Shown: positions 24,237-32,231 of the stretch, one piece after another | Position numbering within the stretch: the first letter of the stretch is position 1 | Layout: each line of letters opens with the position of its first letter | NCBI RefSeq assembly: GCF_900119315.1 | Contig: NZ_LT827010.1 | Coordinates: 2,092,001 to 2,156,000, forward strand | Length of the DNA stretch: 64,000 bases | Reading direction: 5' to 3' | Source of the DNA: Actinoplanes sp. SE50/110 | GTDB lineage: Bacteria > Actinomycetota > Actinomycetes > Mycobacteriales > Micromonosporaceae | Translations under genes and position numbers: made by a program | Notes under the pieces: model-generated | Told to the model about the DNA's origin: nothing | Seen by the model: only the letters and a program-made list of their open reading frames with translations | Databases searched by the model: none

Positions 24237-25228
24237 GACCGCTCCCACACCATGGTCATGATGCTGACCCCGCCGCCGAGGCCCATGAGCAGCACCCGCT
24301 CCCCGGGGGCGAGATCATCGAAGACCAGATCGAGTTGTACGCCGAGGGTCGCGCTCGCCACGTTGCCCACCCCGTCCACGGTGATCTCCAGGCGGTCCCG
24401 GGGCACCCCGGTGACCTCGACGAACCGGTCCAGGTAGGGCAGCGTCACCTGGTGCACCAGCACCTTGGCGTAATCGGTGAGCTCCAGCCCGGTCCGTGCC
24501 CGCACCCGGTCCAGGATGCTCGCCCCGACCTTCTCGAACACGCCGCGCAGCCGGTGCCCGTCCCCGGCGAAGTAGGTGTGCTCGTCGCCGCGCGGATGCC
24601 GGGACCCGCCGCCGGGGATGCCGCCGACCGCCCAGTGCTGCGACTGTGTCTCGGTGTCGACGTCCAGGATCCCGCCGCGCGCCACCGGCTCCACCACCAC
24701 GGCCGCGCCGGCGTCGCCGAAGGTGAACCCGGCGAACGAGCGGCGCGCCTGGTCGATGCTGTCCACCCGGCCGCGCATCACCCGGCTCGGGGTCTCCCCG
24801 GTCACCACCAGGACCCGCCGGGCCCGCCCGGCCAGGATCATCGCCCGGGCCATGTCGATCCCGTTGACGAAGCTGTTGCAGGCGTTGGTGACGTCCAGCG
24901 CGTGGGCGCGACTGCCGAGCTCGGTCTGCACGATGTGCGCGGTGGCCGGCTCGACCATGTCCCGCGACGCCGAGGCGAACAGCAGCAGGTCGATGTCGAG
25001 CGGGTCCAGCTCGGCCCGGTGCAGCGCGGCCCGGGCGGCGTGCACGCCCAGCGTCGACGCGTACTCGTCGGGCCCGGCGATCCGGCGCCGCTGGATGCCG
25101 GTGAGCCGGCGGAACAGGCCACCGGGCAGACGGATGCCGCCGGAGCGGGCCACGCCGTCCTGCAGCTCGTCCGTGGTGACCTCGCGCTCCGGAAGGTACG
25201 CGCCCACCCCGGTGATCCCGACATACAT
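24233..25228 (-). CDS. OleA-like ketoacyl synthase III (thiolase superfamily)
   Basis: 331 residues. The catalytic triad is Cys117 (DVTNACNSF), His259 (VHQVTLPY) and Asn289 (GNVASAT). The stretch SRDMVEPATAHIV, then NAC..FVNGIDMA, matches OleA more closely than FabH: OleA has SRDYLEPSTASIV and NACLAFINGMDIA. Glu93 aligns with the OleA Glu that is thought to deprotonate the second acyl chain. OleA joins two fatty acyl-CoAs head to head to give a 2-alkyl-3-keto acid. Here it is the first biosynthetic gene of an operon with an adenylate-forming enzyme, a reductase, a P450 and two glycosyltransferases. Its start is 15 bp after the kinase stop. Substrates are inferred. Confidence 0.85.
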   Translation of the reverse strand: MYVGITGVGAYLPEREVTTDELQDGVARSGGIRLPGGLFRRLTGIQRRRIAGPDEYASTLGVHAARAALHRAELDPLDIDLLLFASASRDMVEPATAHIVQTELGSRAHALDVTNACNSFVNGIDMARAMILAGRARRVLVVTGETPSRVMRGRVDSIDQARRSFAGFTFGDAGAAVVVEPVARGGILDVDTETQSQHWAVGGIPGGGSRHPRGDEHTYFAGDGHRLRGVFEKVGASILDRVRARTGLELTDYAKVLVHQVTLPYLDRFVEVTGVPRDRLEITVDGVGNVASATLGVQLDLVFDDLAPGERVLLMGLGGGVSIMTMVWERS

Positions 25229-25243
25229 GGACGCACATTCTGC

Positions 25244-26584
25244 CTAGTCGAGCGTCTCCAGGACAATCGCGAGTTTGGGCAGGTCAGCTGCCCATTGGTT
25301 GCGTGGGGTGCGCCATTCGACGACGTAGGTGCCGGTGGTCGTGGGCACCGCCCGGCGCACGCCGCGCATCGGGCCGGCGGCCGGGTCGGTCCAGGTGTAC
25401 TCCCAGACGGTGTCGTCGATCCGGGTGCGGTGGTAACCGGGCAGCCGGATCGAGCGTTCCTCGGCGGTCAGGGCGGCGGCCACGTCGGCGGGCGGGTGCG
25501 GCCAGCGGCTCACCCGCAGGGTGCCCGGGCCGTGCGGGTCGGTGAAGGTGACCGTGCCGAGCATCCGGGCCGGCTTCCAGCCGGCGGGGACGGCGAGCTG
25601 GAAGCCGGTCGGATCGGGCCACCAGGTGTAACCGGCCGGGGCGGCCGGCGGGGCCACGCCGCCCTGCGCGCTGCCGCCGACGATCAGGGTGCCGACCAGC
25701 GCGCAGGCGGCGGCCAGGGCCGGCACCCGGCGGCGGATCCGGGAGCGGGGCGGGTGGGCGGCCCGGTGCAGCAGGTCGGCGGTCTCGGCCGGGGTGAGCC
25801 GGTCGGCCGGGTCGTGGCGCAGCAGGCCGGCCAGCACCGGGGTGAGCGGCCCGGCCCGGCGCGGGGCGTCCGGCGGGCCGGCCGCCAGTGAACGCAGGGT
25901 CGCGGCGATACTGCTGCGGGCGTACGGCGGATGTCCCTCGACCGCGTGATAGAGGGTGGCGCCGAGCGACCACAGGTCGGAGCGGGCCGTCGAGGCGCGG
26001 TCGAACAGGCGTTCCGGGGCGATGTATTTCGGCGAGCCGAGGATCACCCGGGCCTCGGTGAGGGCGGCAACCCCGGGCACGGTGACCGCTGGGCCAAAAT
26101 CGATCAGCACGATCCGGCCGTCGTCGCCGATCAGCACGTTGCCCGGCTTGACGTCGAGGTGCAGCAGCCCGGCCCGGCCGGCGGCGGCCAGGCCGTCCAG
26201 GATGGCGAGGCCGATCTCGGCGACCCGGGCCGGGGGCAGCGGGCCGTCGTCCTGGATGACCTGCTGCAGCGAACGGCCCGCGACGTATTCCATGATCAGC
26301 CAGGGGCCGCCCGGGGCGGGCAGCACGTCCAGGGTGCGGATCACGTGCGGGTGCCGGACCCGGGCCGCGGCCTGCGCCTCGCCGACCGCCCAGGTGCGCG
26401 CCACCTCCTGCTGGTCGGGGTGCAGGCCGCCGGGCACGGTGCACTGTTTGATCGCGACGTCGACGTGCCGGACGGCGTCGTGGGCGAGCCACACGTGGCT
26501 CATCCCGCCGGATCCGAGCGGACGGATGATTCGATAGCGTCCGGCGATGATGGTCGGGGTCGTGACCGTTTCCACCGTGACCAA
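25244..26584 (-). CDS. Membrane-anchored Ser/Thr protein kinase, non-RD type
   Basis: 446 residues. Residues 17-275 are a Hanks-type kinase domain: GSGGMSHV glycine loop, Lys46, catalytic loop HLDVKPGN (142-149) and DFG (162-164). The usual HRD is HLD, so the Arg that couples activation-loop phosphorylation is missing. One membrane helix spans about 287-305 and is followed by a ~135-residue extracytoplasmic domain starting with a WWPDPTGFQLAVP segment, a type seen in other actinomycete kinases; its ligand is unknown. TTG 26584 is chosen because a G-rich ribosome-binding site lies 8 nt upstream. It is 15 bp from the ketosynthase gene and may head and control that operon. Confidence 0.85.
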   Translation of the reverse strand: MVTVETVTTPTIIAGRYRIIRPLGSGGMSHVWLAHDAVRHVDVAIKQCTVPGGLHPDQQEVARTWAVGEAQAAARVRHPHVIRTLDVLPAPGGPWLIMEYVAGRSLQQVIQDDGPLPPARVAEIGLAILDGLAAAGRAGLLHLDVKPGNVLIGDDGRIVLIDFGPAVTVPGVAALTEARVILGSPKYIAPERLFDRASTARSDLWSLGATLYHAVEGHPPYARSSIAATLRSLAAGPPDAPRRAGPLTPVLAGLLRHDPADRLTPAETADLLHRAAHPPRSRIRRRVPALAAACALVGTLIVGGSAQGGVAPPAAPAGYTWWPDPTGFQLAVPAGWKPARMLGTVTFTDPHGPGTLRVSRWPHPPADVAAALTAEERSIRLPGYHRTRIDDTVWEYTWTDPAAGPMRGVRRAVPTTTGTYVVEWRTPRNQWAADLPKLAIVLETLD

Positions 26585-26745
26585 TGCCGCACCCCCCGAT
26601 GTGGGCCAACAGTAATCATGACGCTACCTTGCGTAGGCATACCGGGCCTGTCGGGTTTCCGGCCGTATCACGAACGCACCGCGGCGTACCGACGTGCCCG
26701 GGGTCCGTCTCCTGTGGCCCGACCGGCCCGGCGGCACGTCCATTT

Positions 26746-26839
26746 CGGCCCGTCGGCCCGTCGGCCCGTCGGCCCGTCGGCCCGTCGGCCCGTCGGCCCG
26801 TCGGCCCGTCGGCCCGCCGGCCCGCCGGCCCGCCGGCCC
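26746..26839. repeat. 8-bp tandem repeat, about 11.75 copies
   Basis: CGGCCCGT repeated about eight times almost perfectly, then CGGCCCGC about three times. The unit length is not a multiple of three, which argues against a coding role. Copy number could vary by slippage. Confidence 0.9.
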
Positions 26840-26962
26840 ATCCGCTCGTCCGCCGAGGAGCCGCCGGCTCGTCCGCCGAGCAGCCGCCGGCGATGGTGAC
26901 CGGTCCGCCCACCGAGAAGCGCGCGGCACCCGTACCGAGAAAGTGAAGGTGATGACATTCTC

Positions 26963-26993
26963 GTTACCGACCGGTAACGTGACTGGTCGGTAA
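26963..26993. promoter_or_regulatory. Nested operator upstream of a TetR gene
   Basis: GTTACCG-AC-CGGTAAC (26963-26978) is a perfect palindrome. In addition TTACCGACC (26964-26972) pairs with GGTCGGTAA (26985-26993) across 12 bp. The site ends 4 bp before the GTG at 26998, so binding would block this gene's own expression. Confidence 0.7.
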
Positions 26994-26997
26994 GGGG

Positions 26998-27567
26998 GTG
27001 GGACGCTTGCTCTACGGAACCCCGACTACGCGCCGCCGGGACGCCCAGCGCAACCGCGCGGCCATCGTCCTGGCGGCCAGCGAGGTGCTCACCGAGGGCG
27101 ACCCGGTGTCACTGATGCCGGAGATCGCCCGGCGGGCCGGCGTCGGACAGGCCACGCTCTACCGGCATTTCCCGGACCGCCCGACGCTCATCGCCGCGGT
27201 CATCGAGTATCAGCTGGAGCGCCTGGAAGAGGCCGCCTCGGTGCTGCTCGCCCACCCGGAGCACTTCCGGAACCTGCTGCGCTCGGTGCTGCACGCCCAG
27301 ATCGCCATGCGCGGCCTGGTCGTGCTGATCCGGCGGCTGTCGGTCGCCGCCCAGAACCGGTACCGGCAGCGGGCCCTCGCCGCCCTCGGCGGGCCGCTGC
27401 GGCGCGCGCAGGAGCACGGCTACGTCCGCGCCGATCTCGTCCCCGCCGACCTGACCCTGCTGTTCACCATGGTGCAGGGCGTCGCCGAGGCGGCGGCGGA
27501 CGCGGCGGCCGCGCGCGCGGCCGCCGATCGCTCGGTCGATCTGATGCTGGACGGCGTCTTCATCTAG
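26998..27567 (+). CDS. TetR-family transcriptional regulator
   Basis: 189 residues. The HTH reads IVLAASEVLTEGDPVSLMPEI then ARRAGVGQATLYRHFPDRPTL, a textbook TetR recognition helix. The C-terminal region is a helical domain of the SbtR-like type by eye (FTMVQGVAEAAADAAA near the end). The start is GTG 26998, which touches the operator; a TTG at 27007 with a better-spaced G-rich ribosome-binding site is an alternative. The last 4 bp overlap the convergent DUF2278 gene. No obvious target other than itself. Confidence 0.9.
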   Translation: MGRLLYGTPTTRRRDAQRNRAAIVLAASEVLTEGDPVSLMPEIARRAGVGQATLYRHFPDRPTLIAAVIEYQLERLEEAASVLLAHPEHFRNLLRSVLHAQIAMRGLVVLIRRLSVAAQNRYRQRALAALGGPLRRAQEHGYVRADLVPADLTLLFTMVQGVAEAAADAAAARAAADRSVDLMLDGVFI

Positions 27568-28556
27568 AAGACGATCGTCCAGCCCTCCCGGCCGGCCTGG
27601 TCGGCCGTGTAGGCGACCCCGTCGACCTTGAGGCCGGCCGCGTCGAGCAGGGTGATCGTGCCGCCGCGGTTGCCCAGCGCCACCGGGGCGGTGAGCGTCA
27701 CCTGCAAGGCGCCGCCGGCCGGGAACGCGCCCCGCAGTGCCTGCCGGTTGCCGGCGCGGTCGAGCAGCGCCCAGCCGGACAGGTCCTGATCGGACGGCCC
27801 GGCGTTGACCAGGGTGACCGTCTCCCGCTCCGGGGCCGGGCCGGCCGGATCGGCCAGCGCCGCGACGATGCGCACCCGGCGGTCGGTGGACGCCGGCCCG
27901 GGGCCGGGCACGTCCGGGAGCTTGTGGCCGGTGATGTCGTCGGTGTGCCAGGCCTGCGACTGGAAGGCCAGGAAGATCGCCACCCACGCGTCACCGAACT
28001 GCAGCAGCAGCGCGCCGTCCTGATAGACACCGTCGTCACCGGCGAACCGGCCCTCGTTGCCCTGGTTCATGTGCACATCGTGCACACCGTTGCCGGGGGA
28101 GAAGTGGAAGATCTTGTCCTCGATCGCCTCCGGCCCCCAGGCCTGACCGAAAACGTAGGCCCGGGCGTCGGCATCCCCCAGTGCCCGCCGCACATGGTGG
28201 TCGAGGAAATCGCCGAGATCATTCTCCGGGCCCGGCTCGGCGGTCGGCACCGGGCGCATGTCCGGCCGCTGGAACAGATTGCTCCGGATGTAGTCCAGGG
28301 CCGGCCCACCCGACCGGCTCTCCAGCTCGGTGAAACCGTCCGGAAGCCGGCGCAGCTGGTCGAGAACCGGGTGCGCGAACGCGTCGACCGCCAGGTAGAG
28401 CAGTTCCGGCGGCGACTGCTGGGAGCGCACATTCACCGCGGCCCGATAATCGATACCGCCGGCGCGCAACTGAATCTGATAATGCGGAGTGTCAGAGGTC
28501 TCGATCCTTCGATCGATCACGGCGGCCCGCAGAACGCCGTACCGTTTGATCGGCAT
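27564..28556 (-). CDS. DUF2278 (YukJ) protein with C-terminal lamin-tail domain
   Basis: 330 residues. Residues 1-215 are a DUF2278 domain with the hallmark HDVHMNQGN near residue 165 and FQSQAWHTDD at its end. Residues 225-330 form a beta-rich lamin-tail-like domain (VTLVNAGPSDQDLSGWALLD, then GGTITLLDAAGLKVDGVAY). DUF2278 proteins have no established biochemical role. The added lamin-tail domain, normally a binding module found in secreted or nucleic-acid-related bacterial proteins, occurs in a subset. No signal peptide is seen. The ATG at 28556 starts directly in the domain. Confidence 0.82.
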   Translation of the reverse strand: MPIKRYGVLRAAVIDRRIETSDTPHYQIQLRAGGIDYRAAVNVRSQQSPPELLYLAVDAFAHPVLDQLRRLPDGFTELESRSGGPALDYIRSNLFQRPDMRPVPTAEPGPENDLGDFLDHHVRRALGDADARAYVFGQAWGPEAIEDKIFHFSPGNGVHDVHMNQGNEGRFAGDDGVYQDGALLLQFGDAWVAIFLAFQSQAWHTDDITGHKLPDVPGPGPASTDRRVRIVAALADPAGPAPERETVTLVNAGPSDQDLSGWALLDRAGNRQALRGAFPAGGALQVTLTAPVALGNRGGTITLLDAAGLKVDGVAYTADQAGREGWTIVF

Positions 28557-28764
28557 GCCGAAAATCCAACACCGCGGCCGGAGACGGTGTCAATCGCCCG
28601 ATCTTCCTATCCATCAGGTCGCCTACCGGACATGTCCCATTCATTGACACGTATACCGGTCACGCCTAATCTCGCTTCGTTTTCCTGATCTTCATCGGGT
28701 ATCACCGCCCGCCGATCCCGCTCCGATCTGTGCTGCTGACCGTTACCGTGCGAAGGATGCCGGC

Positions 28765-29400
28765 ATGAGCCTGTCATCGATGGCCGAGGACAGCGCCCTG
28801 CGCCTGCAGGGCACCCCGGGCGTCTCCCCGAAGGCGGCCGCCGCCACCGCGGCCGCCGTCACCGCCGAGGAAATGGTCAAGGGTGCCCCGCCCGACGACG
28901 CCAAGACCGCCGGTGAGAACGCCGCCCGCCTCTCCGCCGGCACCAGCGTCACCGGCTCGGTCCTCACCCAACTCGTCAAGTACGTCCCCACCGAGACCAT
29001 CTCGGTCTACCTGGCCGTCCAGGCGGCCCTCGGCACCGTGGCCGCCCCGCCCGGGCACCCGGAGTGCGAGGCCGACTTCACCTCCCGCTGGGTGTGGCTG
29101 CTGCTGCTCGCCGTCGCCACCGTCCTGCTGACCATCGGCCTGGCCTACCGCAGCCAGAAACAGGTCGCCCCCACCGCCCGCTTCAAGGTCCCGCTCGTCG
29201 AACCCGCCGCGGCCACCGCCGCCTATCTGGTCTGGGCGCTGTCGCTGCCGACGACACCGCTCAAGGACGTCTGCTCCTACAACGCCACGGCGTGGGGCCC
29301 GGTCCTGCTGCTGGCCGGCACCACCATCATCGCCACCACCGCCTACATCTTCGGCAAGACCATCACCTGGCAGAAGGTCCTGCAGGACGCCGACCGCTGA
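28765..29400 (+). CDS. Four-helix membrane protein of unknown function
   Basis: 211 residues. The first 60 are Ala-rich and hydrophilic with a coiled look. Hydrophobic segments follow at about 67-90, 106-128, 143-162 and 175-198. The first begins with LVKYVPTETISVYLAV; a K-Y-x-P-T-E motif next to a membrane helix recurs, as far as I recall, in small bacterial membrane proteins of unknown function. Two Cys residues (ECEADF, KDVCSY) sit in the loops on the same side. I do not recognise the protein further. The start ATG at 28765 is in the main coding frame. Confidence 0.6.
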   Translation: MSLSSMAEDSALRLQGTPGVSPKAAAATAAAVTAEEMVKGAPPDDAKTAGENAARLSAGTSVTGSVLTQLVKYVPTETISVYLAVQAALGTVAAPPGHPECEADFTSRWVWLLLLAVATVLLTIGLAYRSQKQVAPTARFKVPLVEPAAATAAYLVWALSLPTTPLKDVCSYNATAWGPVLLLAGTTIIATTAYIFGKTITWQKVLQDADR

Positions 29401-29421
29401 GGCCCGGGCGGTGCGGGCCGG

Positions 29422-30315
29422 TCAGGCGAAGTAGTGGCCGGCGCTGAGGTCCTCCAGCAGGGTGGGGCCGGTGGGTTTCCAGCCCAGCAGCTGCTGGGTG
29501 GCCTCGCTGGAGGTCGGAGCGTCCATCGTGAAGAAGCGGGCCATCCAGCCGAAGTGCTCGTCGGCCCGGTCCGCCGGAATCGAGGCGACCGGGAGACCGA
29601 GGCCCGCGCCGATGGCGGTGGCGATGTCGCGGGTGGGGACGCCCTGCTCGGCGGTGGCGTGCAGGACGGTGCCGGCCGGGGCGGCCTCGAGGGCGAGACG
29701 GACCAGGGCGGCGGCGTCCTCGACGTGCACGGCGGGCCAGCGGTTGGCGCCGCTCTCGACGTACGCCGCGACCTGCCTGGTTGTGGCGATGGTGACCAGG
29801 GTGGCGAGGAAGCCGTGGTCGCCGGCGCCGTGCACGGTCGGCGCGAAGCGCACGACCAGCGGGCGGACGCCGCGCCCGGTCAGCGACAGCGCGAGGGCGG
29901 CGCCGGCGATCCGCGGGTGGGCGGCGGTGGCCGGGACGGCGGACTCGGTGACCGGGGTGCCGCTGCCGTCGCCGAGGCCGGCGACGCCGGAGGCGATCAG
30001 CAGCGGGTGGCCGGTGCCGGCCAGGCCGTCGCCGAGCGCGGCGATCGCCGCGCGGTCGGTGGCGGCGGCCGCGGCCATCTGCGAGAAGTCGTGGTTGTAG
30101 CCGAGGTGGACGACACCCTCCGCGGCGGCGGCCGCGGCGCGCAGGCCGGCGAGGTCCTCGATGTCGCCGCGCAGCGGGGTGGCGCCGAGCGCGGCGATCC
30201 GGGCGGCGGCCGCGTCGGAGCGGGCCAGGCCGGTGACCCGGTGGCCGGCCCGCAGGAGGTCGGTGACGGTGGCGGAGCCGATCCAGCCGCTGGCGCCGGT
30301 GACGAAGACGTGCAT
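29422..30315 (-). CDS. SDR-family NAD(P)-binding oxidoreductase
   Basis: 297 residues, atypical extended SDR. The cofactor motif is VFVTGASGWIGSATV at the very start and the acidic region is LARSDAAAARI. The family's catalytic Tyr is not in a clean YxxxK, so an enzyme role is likely but not certain. A GGAGG ribosome-binding site 6 nt before the ATG at 30315 sets the start. It is divergent from a TetR gene, with two identical-type operators between them, and is therefore the probable target of that repressor. Substrate unknown. Confidence 0.82.
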   Translation of the reverse strand: MHVFVTGASGWIGSATVTDLLRAGHRVTGLARSDAAAARIAALGATPLRGDIEDLAGLRAAAAAAEGVVHLGYNHDFSQMAAAAATDRAAIAALGDGLAGTGHPLLIASGVAGLGDGSGTPVTESAVPATAAHPRIAGAALALSLTGRGVRPLVVRFAPTVHGAGDHGFLATLVTIATTRQVAAYVESGANRWPAVHVEDAAALVRLALEAAPAGTVLHATAEQGVPTRDIATAIGAGLGLPVASIPADRADEHFGWMARFFTMDAPTSSEATQQLLGWKPTGPTLLEDLSAGHYFA

Positions 30316-30335
30316 GACTGCCTCCACGAAACGTG

Positions 30336-30385
30336 ATGTCACTTGGTGACATGACCATAGCGCACGTGATGTCAGCCTGTGACAT
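30336..30385. promoter_or_regulatory. Two TetR operators between divergent SDR and TetR genes
   Basis: ATGTCA-CTTGG-TGACAT (30336-30352) and ATGTCA-GCCTG-TGACAT (30369-30385). Both arms are identical and the centres are 33 bp apart, about three helical turns. They cover the promoters of both genes. Confidence 0.8.
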
Positions 30386-30401
30386 GACTACGATCACGGG
30401 C

Positions 30402-30965
30402 ATGGTGCGATGGGAGCCGGGAGCCGGCGGGCGGCTGCGGGAGGCGGCGCTGGAGCTGTATGTCGAGCGCGGCTACGAGCAGACGACGGTGGCCGAGATC
30501 GCCCAGCGGGCCGGGGTGACCGCGCGGACCTTCTTCCGGCACTTCGCCGACAAGCGGGAGGTGCTGTTCGCCGGGTCGCAGGAGTTGCAGGACGGGCTGG
30601 CCCAGGCGGTGCGGGCCGCGCCGCCGGCGACCGGCGCGCTGGGCGCCGTGGAGGCGGCGCTGGAGGTGGCGGCCGAGTGGCTCGGGCGCGACCACCCGCA
30701 CTCGCGGCAGCGGCAGTCGGTCGTCGAGGCGAACCCCGAGCTGCGCGAACGCGAGCTGATCAAGATGGCCCGGATCGGCGCCGCACTCGCCGAGGGGCTG
30801 CGCCGGCGCGGCGTGCCCGACCCGGAGGCGACCCTGGCCGCCGAGGTCGGCATCGTGACGCTGCGGGTCGCCTTCGGACAGTGGGTGTCCCGGCCCGAGC
30901 CCAGCGACCTGGGCGCGCTGATGCGCGAGACGCTGAGCGCCCTGCGCGCCGTCACAGCGCGCTGA
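30402..30965 (+). CDS. TetR-family transcriptional regulator
   Basis: 187 residues. The HTH is AALELYVERGYEQTTVAEIAQ then RAGVTARTFFRHFADKREVLF. The ATG at 30402 follows the operators; starts further upstream would lie inside them. The C-terminal part is helical with an ANPELRERELIKM segment seen in many actinobacterial TetR proteins. It probably represses both itself and the divergent SDR gene. Its 3' end overlaps the convergent permease gene by 14 bp. Confidence 0.9.
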   Translation: MVRWEPGAGGRLREAALELYVERGYEQTTVAEIAQRAGVTARTFFRHFADKREVLFAGSQELQDGLAQAVRAAPPATGALGAVEAALEVAAEWLGRDHPHSRQRQSVVEANPELRERELIKMARIGAALAEGLRRRGVPDPEATLAAEVGIVTLRVAFGQWVSRPEPSDLGALMRETLSALRAVTAR

Positions 30966-32187
30966 CCCGCAACCCCACCCACAGCGCCAGGACCGCGGCG
31001 AGCATGCACAACGGCACGGTGGCCAGACCCAGCAACAGGAACTGCCGGGTACGCGGCGCCGCGTCCCGCACGTGCAGGATCCGTCGCCAGAGCAGGGTGG
31101 CCAGCGACCCGGTGTAGGTCAGGTTCGGCCCCACGTTCACCCCGATCAGGACCGCCAGCAGCAGGCCGGGCGAGTGCGCGGCGGCCGGCAGCAGCACCAG
31201 GGTGGCCGGCAGATTGTTCAGCACGTTCGCCAGCACCGCGGCCAGCCCGGCGACCGCCAGCAGGGCGGACAGGCCGGCGTCGTGCGGCACCAGCGCGTCG
31301 ATCCGGTCGCCGAGCCCGTGTGAGCGGACCGCCAGCACCACGACGCCCAGCGCCAGGACGAACGCGCAGAACGCCGGGTTGGTCTCGGCGACCAGGGCCG
31401 GCACACCGATCATGCGGCGGCGCAACAGCGGCACGGCCAGGGCTGCCGCGCCGGCCGCGGCGACCCAGGCGGGCTGCACGCCGAGCGGCTGCAGGGCGGC
31501 GAACCCGGCCAGGGTCACGGCCAGCACGATCAGGGCGTATCGCGGGGCCGGGCCGGGGTCGCCGGGGGTCTGCGCGGTGCCGGCCAGGTCCCGGGCGAAG
31601 AACCACCGGAAGATCAGGTATTCGACGGCGATCACCGCCAGCCACGGGGCCGCCATCAGCGCCGCGAACCCGGCGAAGCTCAGCCCGCTGGCCGCGAACG
31701 CCAGCAGATTCGTCAGGTTCGACACCGGCAGCAGCAGCGACGCCGAGTTCGCCAGGTGCGCGCAGGCATAGACGTGCGGGCGGGGCCGCACCCCGGCCCG
31801 CGCGGCGACGGTCAGCACCACCGGGGTGAGCAGCACCACGGTGGCGTCCAGGCTGAGCACCGCGGTGGTCACCGCGGCCACCGCGAAGACCGCGGTCAGC
31901 AGGCGGCCCGGCCGGCCCCGGCCGATCCGGGCGACCACGGCACCCGCGTACCCGAAGACGTTGTGCTCCTCGGCGAGGAACGCCAGGACCAGTACGGCGG
32001 CCAGGAACAGCACGGTCGGCAGCAGCTCGCGGGCCTCGGCGACGGCGGCACCGGCCGGGACCAGCCCTAGCGCGACACAGAGCAGGGCGGCCGGGACCGC
32101 GGCGACCGCCTCCGGCAGGCCGCGCGGGCGCAGTACGGCGAAACCGAGCACCACGCCCAGCAGCGCGAGCGCGATGATCGTGAGCAC
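30952..32187 (-). CDS. ArsB/SLC13-like anion permease
   Basis: 411 residues with 10-12 membrane helices. The motifs are those of ArsB: HLANSASLLLPVSNLTNLL in the first half, LANVLNNLPATLVLLP and VNVGPNLTYTGSLATLLW in the second. ArsB exports arsenite/antimonite. No arsR, arsC or arsA is nearby, so another anion is possible. The GTG at 32187 gives a direct start into helix 1; a TTG at 32220 is also in frame. The gene lies 44 bp after the CNNM/CorC stop on the same strand and may share its message. Confidence 0.8.
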   Translation of the reverse strand: MLTIIALALLGVVLGFAVLRPRGLPEAVAAVPAALLCVALGLVPAGAAVAEARELLPTVLFLAAVLVLAFLAEEHNVFGYAGAVVARIGRGRPGRLLTAVFAVAAVTTAVLSLDATVVLLTPVVLTVAARAGVRPRPHVYACAHLANSASLLLPVSNLTNLLAFAASGLSFAGFAALMAAPWLAVIAVEYLIFRWFFARDLAGTAQTPGDPGPAPRYALIVLAVTLAGFAALQPLGVQPAWVAAAGAAALAVPLLRRRMIGVPALVAETNPAFCAFVLALGVVVLAVRSHGLGDRIDALVPHDAGLSALLAVAGLAAVLANVLNNLPATLVLLPAAAHSPGLLLAVLIGVNVGPNLTYTGSLATLLWRRILHVRDAAPRTRQFLLLGLATVPLCMLAAVLALWVGLRVSAL

Positions 32188-32231
32188 CGCGGCATTCTGC
32201 CCCGTGCGGCCGCCCGGCAAACCGGCCGGGC

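Larger units (their letters stand above)
26585..26997. other. Intergenic region with an 8-bp tandem repeat
   Basis: It separates the kinase and a TetR gene, which are divergent. It holds an 8-bp microsatellite (26746-26839), imperfect GC-rich sequence around it, and the TetR operator at its right end. The repeat leaves all frames open on both strands but I see no start, codon pattern or homology that would make it a gene. Confidence 0.6.

Noticed and set aside
26584..26946. Open frames reading PVGPSARR repeats in several frames on both strands
   Set aside because: They are produced by the 8-bp repeat, which keeps all frames open. The unit is not a multiple of three and no start or homology supports coding.
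30952..32187. An arsenic-resistance operon
   Set aside because: Only the ArsB-like permease is present; no arsR, arsC, arsA or arsM is nearby.
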